From the NCBI GenBank assembly GCA_002502215.1, contig DAPT01000032.1, forward strand, positions 1 through 8,753: a DNA stretch of 8,753 bases, given 5' to 3'. Under the pieces are notes generated by a model. The model was not told the origin of the DNA. It saw nothing but the letters and a program-made list of their open reading frames with translations, and ran no database searches. A program made the position numbers and the translations under genes. Position 1 is the stretch's first letter; the number at the start of each line of letters is the position of its first letter. Below are positions 1 to 5,459 of the stretch, one piece after another. This stretch comes from Euryarchaeota archaeon UBA124. Lineage in GTDB: Archaea > Thermoplasmatota > Poseidoniia > Poseidoniales > Poseidoniaceae.

Positions 1-514
1 TCACAATGAGTGGGTGAAGGTTGATGGTCGCGTCTGCAAAGACCCCCGCCGAGGAGTCGGCCTCATGGATGTTCTCTCACTTGGTGATGAGCACTTCCGA
101 TGCATGCTCGACGCAAACGGTCGTCTTCGATATGTCAAGATTTCAGCTGAAGAAGCAGCGTGGAAAATTGTTCGAATCGAAGGCAAGACCACAATCAAGG
201 GTGGTAAGACCCAGATCAATCTCCACGATGGTCGAAACATGCTTGTTGAGGATGCAAAAGAATACAGCACGGGAGACTCAATCAAAATTTCCCTTCCAGA
301 TCAAAGCGTGCTTGAGCACATTCCATTCGCCGAGGGCGTGCGATGTTACCTCATCGGAGGTACCCACGTTGGCGAAATGGCTTCGATGAAGGAGCGCATT
401 GTCAAGCGATCCAGCATGCCCAACGAAGTCGCATTTGACAAATTCGGTACAACCGAAGTCAACGTTTTCGCAGTTGGTGATGCAAGCATCCCAGTCATGG
501 AGGTGAAGGCATGA
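1..514 (+). CDS. rps4e: 30S ribosomal protein S4e, 5'-truncated by window edge
   Basis: S4e (eS4) is an RNA-binding protein of the small subunit body, found in archaea and eukaryotes only. The frame is open from base 2 (reading HNEWVKVDGRV) with no credible start in the window; the GTG at 14 falls inside the conserved VKVDGRVCKDPRRGVGLMDV block, so the true start lies upstream. About 170 residues are visible of a family length near 235-245, so roughly the N-terminal quarter (the S4-like RNA-binding part) is missing. Visible parts are the central S4e domain and the C-terminal KOW-like segment ending in NVFAVGDASIPVMEVKA. Its TGA stop overlaps the L5 start as ATGA at 511-514, and a GGAGGTGA site near 499-506 serves L5. 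In archaeal spc operons S4e follows L24 and precedes L5, as here. Confidence 0.95.
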   Translation, partial: HNEWVKVDGRVCKDPRRGVGLMDVLSLGDEHFRCMLDANGRLRYVKISAEEAAWKIVRIEGKTTIKGGKTQINLHDGRNMLVEDAKEYSTGDSIKISLPDQSVLEHIPFAEGVRCYLIGGTHVGEMASMKERIVKRSSMPNEVAFDKFGTTEVNVFAVGDASIPVMEVKA

Positions 515-1038
515 GTGAGACAGTTAATCCAATGAGCGTACCTCGAATCACAAAGGTTTGCGTCAACATCGGTGTTGGCGAAGGTGGCGATCGACTCGTC
601 AACGCAGAGAACGTTCTCGAGATGGTTACCGGTGTACGTCCTCAACGAACACTCGGAAAAATCCAAAACCGTGACCTGAAAGTTCGTGAAGGTGCCCCAA
701 TCGGTTGCCGGTCAACCATGCGAAATCAGGCTTCCATCAAGGAATTCCTGACCAACGCCTTCTGGGTCCGAGACAACACCATTCCAAGCTGGAACTTTGA
801 CGCCCAAGGAAATCTTTCCTTTGGAGTCCGTGATTACACAGATTTCCCCGAGCAAAAGTACGATCCAGACATCGGAATTTACGGAATGGACATCAACGTC
901 GTTCTCGAACGACCAGGCCACCGAATAAGCCGCCGAAGAAAGGCAAAGAGCAAGGTGGGCAAGAGCCACGGCGTCTCACGGGATGAGTCGATGGAGTGGT
1001 TCAAGTCGAACTTTGGAATTAAAATCATGGAGGAATGA
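511..1038 (+). CDS. rpl5: 50S ribosomal protein L5 (uL5)
   Basis: L5 binds 5S rRNA and the central protuberance of the large subunit. The 175-residue product has the usual archaeal length. Recognisable blocks are PRITKVCVNIGVGEGG (residues 11-26), the GAPIGCRSTMR segment (61-71), and FGVRDYTDFPEQKYDPDIGIYGMDINVVLERPGHRISRRR (104-143, quoted only as landmarks FGV, DYTDFP, YDPDIGIYGMD and RPGHR). The C-terminus, KVGKSHGVSRDESMEWF, is the archaeal/eukaryotic tail. The start is ATG 511, overlapping the S4e stop by four bases, with GGAGGTGA about 4 bases upstream, which implies coupled translation. A second Met (residue 8) is possible but lacks its own site. The end of the gene (ATGGAGGAATGA) carries the GGAGG used by S14. 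Confidence 0.97.
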   Translation: MSETVNPMSVPRITKVCVNIGVGEGGDRLVNAENVLEMVTGVRPQRTLGKIQNRDLKVREGAPIGCRSTMRNQASIKEFLTNAFWVRDNTIPSWNFDAQGNLSFGVRDYTDFPEQKYDPDIGIYGMDINVVLERPGHRISRRRKAKSKVGKSHGVSRDESMEWFKSNFGIKIMEE

Positions 1039-1040
1039 AA

Positions 1041-1193
1041 ATGGCAAGAGATCATGGAGAATACATGGGACGAACAATTGGATGTCGCCGATGCGGACGA
1101 CGTCGAGGGATGATTCGACGACATGGGCTACGCTTGTGCCGTCAATGCTTCCGAGATGTTGGCCCTGAGATAGGCTTCAAAAAGATGAACTGA
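1041..1193 (+). CDS. rps14: 30S ribosomal protein S14, zinc-binding short form (uS14)
   Basis: This 50-residue gene reads MARDHGEYMGRTIGC and onward and ends IGFKKMN. It carries a zinc knuckle of the CX2C-X14-CX2C type: Cys15, Cys18, Cys33 and Cys36. That pattern and the very basic middle (CRRCGRRRGMIRRHGLRLCRQC landmarks) are the hallmarks of archaeal S14, which sits in the head of the small subunit near S3 and S10. Archaeal S14 is normally 50-57 residues, so it is complete. Start ATG 1041 lies two bases after the L5 stop, with GGAGG at 1029-1033 seven bases upstream. Seven of its twelve arginines use CGA. The TGA stop at 1191-1193 forms the first bases of the ribosome binding site of S8. 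The position between L5 and S8 is the conserved one. Confidence 0.96.
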   Translation: MARDHGEYMGRTIGCRRCGRRRGMIRRHGLRLCRQCFRDVGPEIGFKKMN

Positions 1194-1199
1194 GGTGAT
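1192..1199 (+). promoter_or_regulatory. Ribosome binding site of S8, fused to S14 stop
   Basis: The sequence TGAGGTGAT begins with the S14 stop codon; GAGGTGAT is the Shine-Dalgarno element. It decides between two nearby ATGs: 1201 (one base away, leads to a stop after four codons) and 1205 (five bases away, opens S8). The same element and spacing recur before L6. Confidence 0.8.
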
Positions 1200-1204
1200 T
1201 ATGA

Positions 1205-1594
1205 ATGCAATTTGATCCATTAAACGACGCACTCGTCAAGATTTACAACGCAGAGCAAGCTGGTCGATTCGACGTCCAATTGACGCCTGCATCCAAGTTA
1301 CTCGGAAACGTTCTCAACATTATGCAGACTTCCGGATACATCGGAGAGTACTCACGTGTGGAAAACGGCCGAGGAGATGCTTTTGTCGTTCAGCTACGCG
1401 GAACCATCAACCGATGCGGTACTGTAAAACCACGACACAGTGTTCGCCGACAAGAATTCGAAAAGTGGGAGACACGATATCTCCCTGCACAGGACTTTGG
1501 TCTCCTTATTCTGACGACCAATTCCGGCGTCATGAACCACTACGATGCGAAAGACGCCCGCATCGGCGGCAAACTGCTTGCCTACGTGTACTGA
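1205..1594 (+). CDS. rps8: 30S ribosomal protein S8 (uS8)
   Basis: S8 binds helix 21 of 16S rRNA and is a primary assembly protein of the small-subunit platform. The 129-residue product matches the archaeal length of about 130. The N-terminal block DPLNDALVKIYNAEQAG (residues 4-20) and the C-terminal block (DFGLLILTTNSGVMNHYDA, then GGKLLAYVY at the very end) are family signatures; the terminal Val-Tyr is typical. The usual S-T-S before the GVM motif is T-T-N-S here, a mild divergence. The start is ATG 1205, chosen by distance to the GAGGTGAT site; the upstream ATG 1201 is out of frame. The gap to S14 is 11 bases. In many organisms S8 also represses its own operon by binding mRNA, but no S8-site mimic was identified here. 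Confidence 0.97.
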   Translation: MQFDPLNDALVKIYNAEQAGRFDVQLTPASKLLGNVLNIMQTSGYIGEYSRVENGRGDAFVVQLRGTINRCGTVKPRHSVRRQEFEKWETRYLPAQDFGLLILTTNSGVMNHYDAKDARIGGKLLAYVY

Positions 1595-1599
1595 GGTGA
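1593..1599 (+). promoter_or_regulatory. Ribosome binding site of L6, fused to S8 stop
   Basis: TGAGGTGA at 1592-1599 combines the S8 stop with a GAGGTGA Shine-Dalgarno element, five bases before ATG 1605. This fixes the L6 start there rather than at the in-frame ATG at 1545, which lies inside S8 and has no such site. Confidence 0.8.
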
Positions 1600-1604
1600 A
1601 AAGC

Positions 1605-2147
1605 ATGGTAAAAATCGACAGAATCGAACACAACGTAACCATCCCTGAAGGCGTTACAGCCACAATCAGCGAAGATGGCGTCGTCACCATTGCTGGACCA
1701 AACGGATCACTTTCACGAGAATTCGTGTCTTCAAGGGTCGATATTCTCCAAGACGGAGGAGGTCTCATGGTACGAACCGATTTACCCCGCCGAAAAGACA
1801 AGGCAATGGCAGGTACATGGAATGCTCACTTGAACAACATGGTGAAGGGTGTGACCCAAGGTTTCACCTACCACCTCAAGGCATTCTACTCTCACTTTCC
1901 AATGACGCTCGCTGTCCAAGGGCAGAACTTTGTTGTGAACAACTATTTCGGTGAGAAAGTTCCACGATCAGCAAACATTCTTCCTGGCGTTGACGTCAAA
2001 GTCTCAAACAAAGTTGAGATTACTGTTTCAGGAATCGATAAAGAACTCGTTGGCCAAACTGCAGCAAACATCGAGCGTTGCACGACGGTCAAGAAGCGAG
2101 ATCGACGTGTCTTCCAAGACGGAATATACCGTCTCAGCAAGGAGTGA
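1605..2147 (+). CDS. rpl6: 50S ribosomal protein L6 (uL6)
   Basis: L6 sits at the base of the L7/L12 stalk near the sarcin-ricin loop and is built from two similar alpha-beta domains. The product is 180 residues, a normal archaeal length. The start MVKIDRIEHNVTIPEGV and the middle GPNGSLSREF (31-40) are typical of the first domain. The second domain carries MTLAVQGQNFVVNNYFGEK and ends with the archaeal signature DRRVFQDGIYRLSKE. The start at ATG 1605 is supported by GAGGTGA at 1593-1599; an in-frame ATG 20 codons upstream would overlap S8 and add a sequence unlike L6. The gene also contains a strong internal GGAGGAGGT followed by an in-frame ATG (Met55), noted among the findings. The stop overlaps the L32e ribosome binding site. 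Confidence 0.97.
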   Translation: MVKIDRIEHNVTIPEGVTATISEDGVVTIAGPNGSLSREFVSSRVDILQDGGGLMVRTDLPRRKDKAMAGTWNAHLNNMVKGVTQGFTYHLKAFYSHFPMTLAVQGQNFVVNNYFGEKVPRSANILPGVDVKVSNKVEITVSGIDKELVGQTAANIERCTTVKKRDRRVFQDGIYRLSKE

Positions 2148-2153
2148 TGAAGG

Positions 2154-2798
2154 ATGACAGAAGAATATGAAAGTATGACTGTAGCACAACTCAAGGAATT
2201 GCTCAAAGAGCAAGGATTACCTGTTTCTGGAAAGAAAGCAGACCTCATCGAGCGCCTCGCAGGTGCTGCAGAGGAAGAAGCGCCCCCCGTTGAAGAAACA
2301 GAGGCTGCGTCCGATGACGAAGAAGAAGAGGACGATTTCTTTGAAGACGACGATGACTGGGATGACGATGAAGATGAAGTTCACGTCGCAAAGCAAAAGC
2401 CAGTACTCGACGAAGAGACGCAAGAAGCGCTTGCTCTACGTGCAGCTCAAAAGAAGAAGACTCCTTCGTTCCGCCGAACCGAATGGTTCCGCTACAAGCG
2501 ATTGTCACGATCCGGATGGCGTGCTCCACACGGTATGGACAGCAAGCAACGTCGAAATTACAAGTATCGAGGCTCACTTGTTCGTGTTGGACACGGCAAG
2601 GTCGCAGCCGCTCGTGGGCTTCACCCAAGTGGTTTTCAAGAAATCATGGTTCACAACACGAACGATCTCGAATCGATCGATCCCGAGACACAGGCAGCTC
2701 GAGTCGGACGTACCGTTGGTGGCCGAAAGCGTGAGAACATCCACGCTCGTGCTGATGAATTAGGGATTCGTATCCTGAACCGAAGGAGGAATGTTTGA
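2154..2798 (+). CDS. rpl32e: 50S ribosomal protein L32e with N-terminal SAP domain and acidic linker
   Basis: L32e (eL32) is an archaeal/eukaryotic large-subunit protein. The conserved core occupies about residues 105-210, with landmarks FRRTEWFRYKRL, GWRAPHGMDSKQRR, ARGLHPSGFQEIMVHN, LESIDP and TVGGRKR, ending ELGIRILN. Before it are about 100 extra residues. Residues 8-36 (MTVAQLKELLKEQGLPVSGKK, then ADLIERLA) fit the SAP helix-turn-helix motif, a nucleic-acid-binding module. Residues 40-76 are a very acidic stretch with about 25 Asp or Glu. A Lys/Arg-rich joint follows near 95-108. Total length is 214, against about 120-145 for an unextended core. The start ATG 2154 is six bases after GGAGTGA, which includes the L6 stop. 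The extension uses the same codon style as the core and is in one frame, so it is not an annotation artefact. What the SAP arm binds is unknown. Confidence 0.96.
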   Translation: MTEEYESMTVAQLKELLKEQGLPVSGKKADLIERLAGAAEEEAPPVEETEAASDDEEEEDDFFEDDDDWDDDEDEVHVAKQKPVLDEETQEALALRAAQKKKTPSFRRTEWFRYKRLSRSGWRAPHGMDSKQRRNYKYRGSLVRVGHGKVAAARGLHPSGFQEIMVHNTNDLESIDPETQAARVGRTVGGRKRENIHARADELGIRILNRRRNV

Positions 2799-3259
2799 TG
2801 CAACTAACCAACCAAAAGCGTCTCGCTGCGAAAATTCTCAAGTGCGGTGAAAACCGAGTTTGGATCAACCCTGATTACATTGATGAGGTTGCATCATCTG
2901 TACAGGCAGATGATATTCGTGAATTCATCGAAGAAGGATTAATTCGTGCAAAGGCCATTAAAGGCACATCCCGAGTACGGGCACGCACTCGACAAGAACA
3001 GCGTCGTAAAGGTCGACAAAAAGGCCAGGGTAAGCGAACGGGGACTGCAAACGCTCGCAACCCACGCAAGAATCGTTGGATGCGAACCATTCGTTCGCAA
3101 CGACGTGCTCTCAAAGACTTGCGAGAAAATGATGAAATCACCTCGTCGCAATATCGACGCTACTACCTCAAAGCAAAGGGTGGCTCATACCGATCCATTG
3201 CCCACCTTCGGTCTCAAATGACTCTTGAAGGTATAGAACTCAAGGAAGGTGACAACTGA
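2798..3259 (+). CDS. rpl19e: 50S ribosomal protein L19e (eL19)
   Basis: L19e is an archaeal/eukaryotic large-subunit protein that also takes part in an inter-subunit bridge. The 153-residue product has the family length of about 150. It begins MQLTNQKRLAAKILKCG, followed by NRVWINPDYIDEV (about residues 20-32), IREFIEEGLIRAK, and the hallmark basic block RARTRQEQRRKGRQKGQGKR (61-80). It continues with the long C-terminal helix (WMRTIRSQRRALKDLR) and KAKGGSYRSIAHL. The start is ATG 2798, which overlaps the L32e stop as TGATG; a TTG one codon earlier is less likely. GGAGG near 2785-2789 lies about eight bases upstream. The basic block contacts 23S rRNA in known structures; nothing here is missing. 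Confidence 0.97.
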   Translation: MQLTNQKRLAAKILKCGENRVWINPDYIDEVASSVQADDIREFIEEGLIRAKAIKGTSRVRARTRQEQRRKGRQKGQGKRTGTANARNPRKNRWMRTIRSQRRALKDLRENDEITSSQYRRYYLKAKGGSYRSIAHLRSQMTLEGIELKEGDN

Positions 3260-3768
3260 TGCAAGGAAACCGACGACGCTCTGTCCTTCGACGACGCAAA
3301 GCTGGACTTACTGATTATCGACGACGTCTACGTCTGCTACGAAGTGAACAACCTCGTGCTGTCGTTCGCATCTCAAACACACGAACTTCGTGCCAGTTGG
3401 TGACATGGGCTGCTGGAGGTGACAACGTTGCGCTGAATGTTACAGGCAACGATTTGGTCAAGAAATTCTCATGGCCAGACAACATGTCAAAGAAATCCGT
3501 TCCTGCATCCTATCTCGTAGGATACGCTCTCGGCAAAGCAGCAATCGCTGCAGGCCATGAAGATGCAGTTCTCGACATAGGACTTGCTGCAAGCACACCG
3601 GGTGGTCGTGTTTTTGCTGCACTTCGTGGAATGGTTGAGGCCGGATTGAACGTTCCGCACAGCGATGAAATTCTTCCAAGCGATGAGCGAATCACTGGAG
3701 TCCACATCGACGAAGGTGTTGCAAGCGCAATTGAAACAACCAAAACATCCATTGAGGGGGCTTACTGA
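3259..3768 (+). CDS. rpl18: 50S ribosomal protein L18 (uL18)
   Basis: L18 binds 5S rRNA together with L5 in the central protuberance. The product is 169 residues, somewhat shorter than many archaeal L18 proteins (around 190). The N-terminus is strongly basic (RRRSVLRRRKAGLTDYRRRL), with the conserved DYRRRLRLL element. Then come the RAVVRISNTRTSCQLV strand, SYLVGYALGKAA (about residues 84-95), the DIGLAASTPGGRVFAALRG core, and the short C-terminal acidic region SDERITGVHIDEG. The start ATG 3259 overlaps the L19e stop as TGATG; AGGTGA about six bases upstream lies within the end of L19e. The shorter length comes from a reduced C-terminal tail rather than a visible frameshift, since the stop again overlaps the next start. 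Confidence 0.96.
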   Translation: MQGNRRRSVLRRRKAGLTDYRRRLRLLRSEQPRAVVRISNTRTSCQLVTWAAGGDNVALNVTGNDLVKKFSWPDNMSKKSVPASYLVGYALGKAAIAAGHEDAVLDIGLAASTPGGRVFAALRGMVEAGLNVPHSDEILPSDERITGVHIDEGVASAIETTKTSIEGAY

Positions 3769-4541
3769 TGACAGAAGAAGAAACACCAGAAATCAACCAA
3801 GCACCGGGTATGATCCTTGCTTACGCTCCACAAGAAGCTGAAGAAACCGGTGGACGTCGAAGACGACGTAATGCCCAATCCGATGCGATTAACAATCTCC
3901 GAAACTGGACGCCTCGTACACGTCTAGGAAACATGGTTTACGCCGGAATTATCACAAATTACGAAGACGCACTCGCAAGTGGACTTCCGATTCGTGAAGT
4001 CGAAATTGTCGATGCTCTTCTCCCTGAGTTGGAAGACGAAATCATCAACGTCAACATGGTTCAACGAATGACTGACAGTGGTCGACGTGTACGATTCAAT
4101 GTCATGGCATGTGTCGGAAACCGTAACGGCTATGTCGGTCTTGCAATGGCCAAAGCAAAAGAAGTATCCAATGCGATTCAGAAAGCCATTGTTGCTGCCA
4201 AACTCAATCTGATCAGCGTTCAGCGTGGTAACGGTTCTTGGGAATCATCCGCTGGACCCGGAACATCCGTCCCAATCAAAGTGAACGGACGATCTGCATC
4301 AACACGAGTAACACTCATGCCTGCTGCGAAAGGAAAAGGTCTGGTTATTGGTGAGACTGGCAAGAAAGTTCTCGAACTCGCAGGGGTAACCGACGTTCTT
4401 TCACGAACCAAGGGACAAACCCGAACAACCATCAATTACGCTGCTGCAACCTTCAACGCACTCAAAACGTTAAATTCAACCCGTATCAGCAACGAACAGC
4501 GACAACGCTTGCACATCAACACTGGGAGGGTATTGAAGTGA
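3768..4541 (+). CDS. rps5: 30S ribosomal protein S5 with extended N-terminus (uS5)
   Basis: S5 lies near the decoding centre and the mRNA entry path and contributes to accuracy. The product is 257 residues. The N-terminal double-stranded-RNA-binding-like domain starts around WTPRTRLGNMV (residues 47-57), continues through PIREVEIVDALLP, and includes RVRFNVMACVGNRNGYVGLA, the conserved GNxxGxVG loop. The C-terminal domain includes STRVTLMPAAKGKGLVIG, LAGVTDVLSRTKGQTRTTIN and ATFNALKTLN. About 46 residues precede the first conserved tryptophan; the first part is acidic (MTEEETPE) and a run of five Arg follows (GGRRRRRN), longer than the short leader I expect in most archaeal S5. The start ATG 3768 overlaps the L18 stop as TGATG. 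Its preceding site is only a weak GAGGGGG about seven bases away, so coupling to L18 translation may matter more. Confidence 0.96.
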   Translation: MTEEETPEINQAPGMILAYAPQEAEETGGRRRRRNAQSDAINNLRNWTPRTRLGNMVYAGIITNYEDALASGLPIREVEIVDALLPELEDEIINVNMVQRMTDSGRRVRFNVMACVGNRNGYVGLAMAKAKEVSNAIQKAIVAAKLNLISVQRGNGSWESSAGPGTSVPIKVNGRSASTRVTLMPAAKGKGLVIGETGKKVLELAGVTDVLSRTKGQTRTTINYAAATFNALKTLNSTRISNEQRQRLHINTGRVLK

Positions 4542-5008
4542 GTTACATCGTAGTAAGAGCACGAAGCAACGTTGGCGTCGAGCGATCCATTCGCGAGACC
4601 ATGTCGTACCTCAACCTCACCAAAGTAAACCATGCAGTCATCATTCCAGAGAATGATCAATACGTGGGTATGCTTCGTAAGGCCAAGGATTACATCACAT
4701 GGGGTAAGGCTGACCTTGCTACTGTCGAATCCATGCTCTCCGAGCGTGGAAGAATGAGCGGTGATGCACCCTTGACCGATGCTGTCGTCGCAGAAGCAAC
4801 CGATTACAAGACCATTGGAGACTTTGCAAAGGCAATCGTCGCCGATGAGGCAACTGTCAAAGATGTTCCAGGCTTGAAGCGCGTCTTCCGTTTGCATCCT
4901 CCTCGAGGACCAAAAGGATGGGGCGGAATCAAGCGATCCTACGTCGTTGGTGGCGCACTCGGTTCCCGAGGCGAAGACATCAAGGCACTTGTTGAAAGAA
5001 TGATTTGA
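4538..5008 (+). CDS. rpl30: 50S ribosomal protein L30, long archaeal form (uL30)
   Basis: L30 is a large-subunit protein; the archaeal/eukaryotic version is much longer (about 150) than the 60-residue bacterial one, and this product has 156 residues. It opens MSYIVVRARSNVGVERSIRE, followed by LNLTKVNHAVIIPEN (about 25-39) and VGMLRKAKDYITWGKAD. The C-terminal signature is FRLHPPRGPKGWGGIKRSY (about 117-135), a nearly invariant archaeal motif. The start codon is GTG at 4538, overlapping the S5 stop as GTGA; it is the only non-ATG start I assign in the ribosomal set. GGAGG at about 4525-4529 is eight bases upstream. The stop forms TGAGGTGA, the binding site for L15. Confidence 0.96.
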   Translation: MSYIVVRARSNVGVERSIRETMSYLNLTKVNHAVIIPENDQYVGMLRKAKDYITWGKADLATVESMLSERGRMSGDAPLTDAVVAEATDYKTIGDFAKAIVADEATVKDVPGLKRVFRLHPPRGPKGWGGIKRSYVVGGALGSRGEDIKALVERMI

Positions 5009-5013
5009 GGTGA
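5007..5013 (+). promoter_or_regulatory. Ribosome binding site of L15, fused to L30 stop
   Basis: TGAGGTGA at 5006-5013 unites the L30 stop with a GAGGTGA element. Two adjacent in-frame ATGs follow, at 5015 and 5018. Spacings of 1 and 4 bases favour the second, which also matches the five-base spacing used at S8 and L6. Confidence 0.75.
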
Positions 5014-5017
5014 TATG

Positions 5018-5443
5018 ATGGGTACAAAAGCAAACAAGCACCGTGGTCGAAACCGATACCATGGTCGTGGAAAGAAAGCTGGCCGTGGCGCAGGTAAGCG
5101 CGGTGGCCGCGGAAATGCAGGTATGAACAAACATCGTGTAATGACTCGAATCAAGTACATGCCGGGTCACTGGGGTATGCACGGTTTCAATCGTCATCCA
5201 TCTCTTCGCAATGTGCATGTCACATGCAACGTCAGCCAACTCGAAGGAATGGCAGACGGAAAGGACAGCATCAACCTTGGAGAACTCGGAATCGACAAAC
5301 TCCTCGGGTCTGGACGAATCAATGCAGCAATGACCATCACAGTCGCTAACGCTAGCGCTACGGCAATCGAAAAGGTTGAGGCAGCCGGTGGCTCCGTCAA
5401 ACTCGAAGACAGCGAAGACTTTGACGAATGGGAAGAAGAGTGA
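5018..5443 (+). CDS. rpl15: 50S ribosomal protein L15 (uL15)
   Basis: L15 is a late-binding large-subunit protein with a long basic arm that reaches into 23S rRNA. The 141-residue product starts MGTKANKHRGRNRYHGRGKK and has the Gly/Arg-rich arm with GRGAGKRGGRGNAG (about residues 22-35), the family hallmark. HWGMHGFNRHPSLR follows, then a globular domain (LGELGIDKLLGSGRINAAMTITV) and a short acidic end (EDSEDFDEWEEE). An ATG one codon earlier (5015) would add one Met; the spacing to the ribosome binding site favours 5018. The very basic start and strongly acidic end give a polar charge distribution; the acidic tail looks like a lineage trait, since L32e and S5 here also carry acidic extensions. 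It sits directly upstream of secY, the standard arrangement in archaea and bacteria. Confidence 0.96.
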   Translation: MGTKANKHRGRNRYHGRGKKAGRGAGKRGGRGNAGMNKHRVMTRIKYMPGHWGMHGFNRHPSLRNVHVTCNVSQLEGMADGKDSINLGELGIDKLLGSGRINAAMTITVANASATAIEKVEAAGGSVKLEDSEDFDEWEEE

Positions 5444-5445
5444 AC

Positions 5446-5453
5446 AAGGAGGT
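5446..5453 (+). promoter_or_regulatory. Full-strength ribosome binding site of secY
   Basis: AAGGAGGT lies six bases before ATG 5460, an ideal match and spacing to the 3' end of archaeal 16S rRNA. It is the strongest site in the window and lies in the longest intergenic gap of the cluster (16 bases). It supports translation from the long N-terminal form of SecY rather than an internal start. Confidence 0.85.
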
Positions 5454-5459
5454 CTCTAA

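Noticed and set aside
1545..1604. Upstream in-frame ATG for L6
   Set aside because: It falls inside S8, adds 20 residues unlike L6 and lacks a ribosome binding site; ATG 1605 has GAGGTGA at the right distance.
2671..2683. Palindromic ATCGATCGAT
   Set aside because: It lies inside the conserved LESIDP segment of L32e; a single copy with no regulatory context.
2245..2763. Long frames on both strands overlapping L32e
   Set aside because: They arise from the repetitive Asp/Glu codons of the acidic linker read in other frames (Lys/Thr- or Leu/His/Arg-rich); L32e itself is unambiguous.
2795..2797. TTG start one codon upstream for L19e
   Set aside because: The adjacent ATG at 2798 forms the TGATG overlap used at the next two junctions and matches the usual L19e start.
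3415..3422. Perfect GGAGGTGA inside L18
   Set aside because: It encodes Gly-Gly-Asp within L18 and no in-frame ATG follows at a usable distance.
4900..4909. Ten-base palindrome TCCTCGAGGA
   Set aside because: It lies inside the invariant PPRGPKG motif of L30 and is explained by coding.
4436..5239. Long open frame (267 codons) on the minus strand opposite S5, L30 and L15
   Set aside because: It lies wholly antisense to three well-conserved genes, crosses their junctions, and its Cys/Thr/Ser/His-rich product is typical of reversed coding sequence with biased codons.
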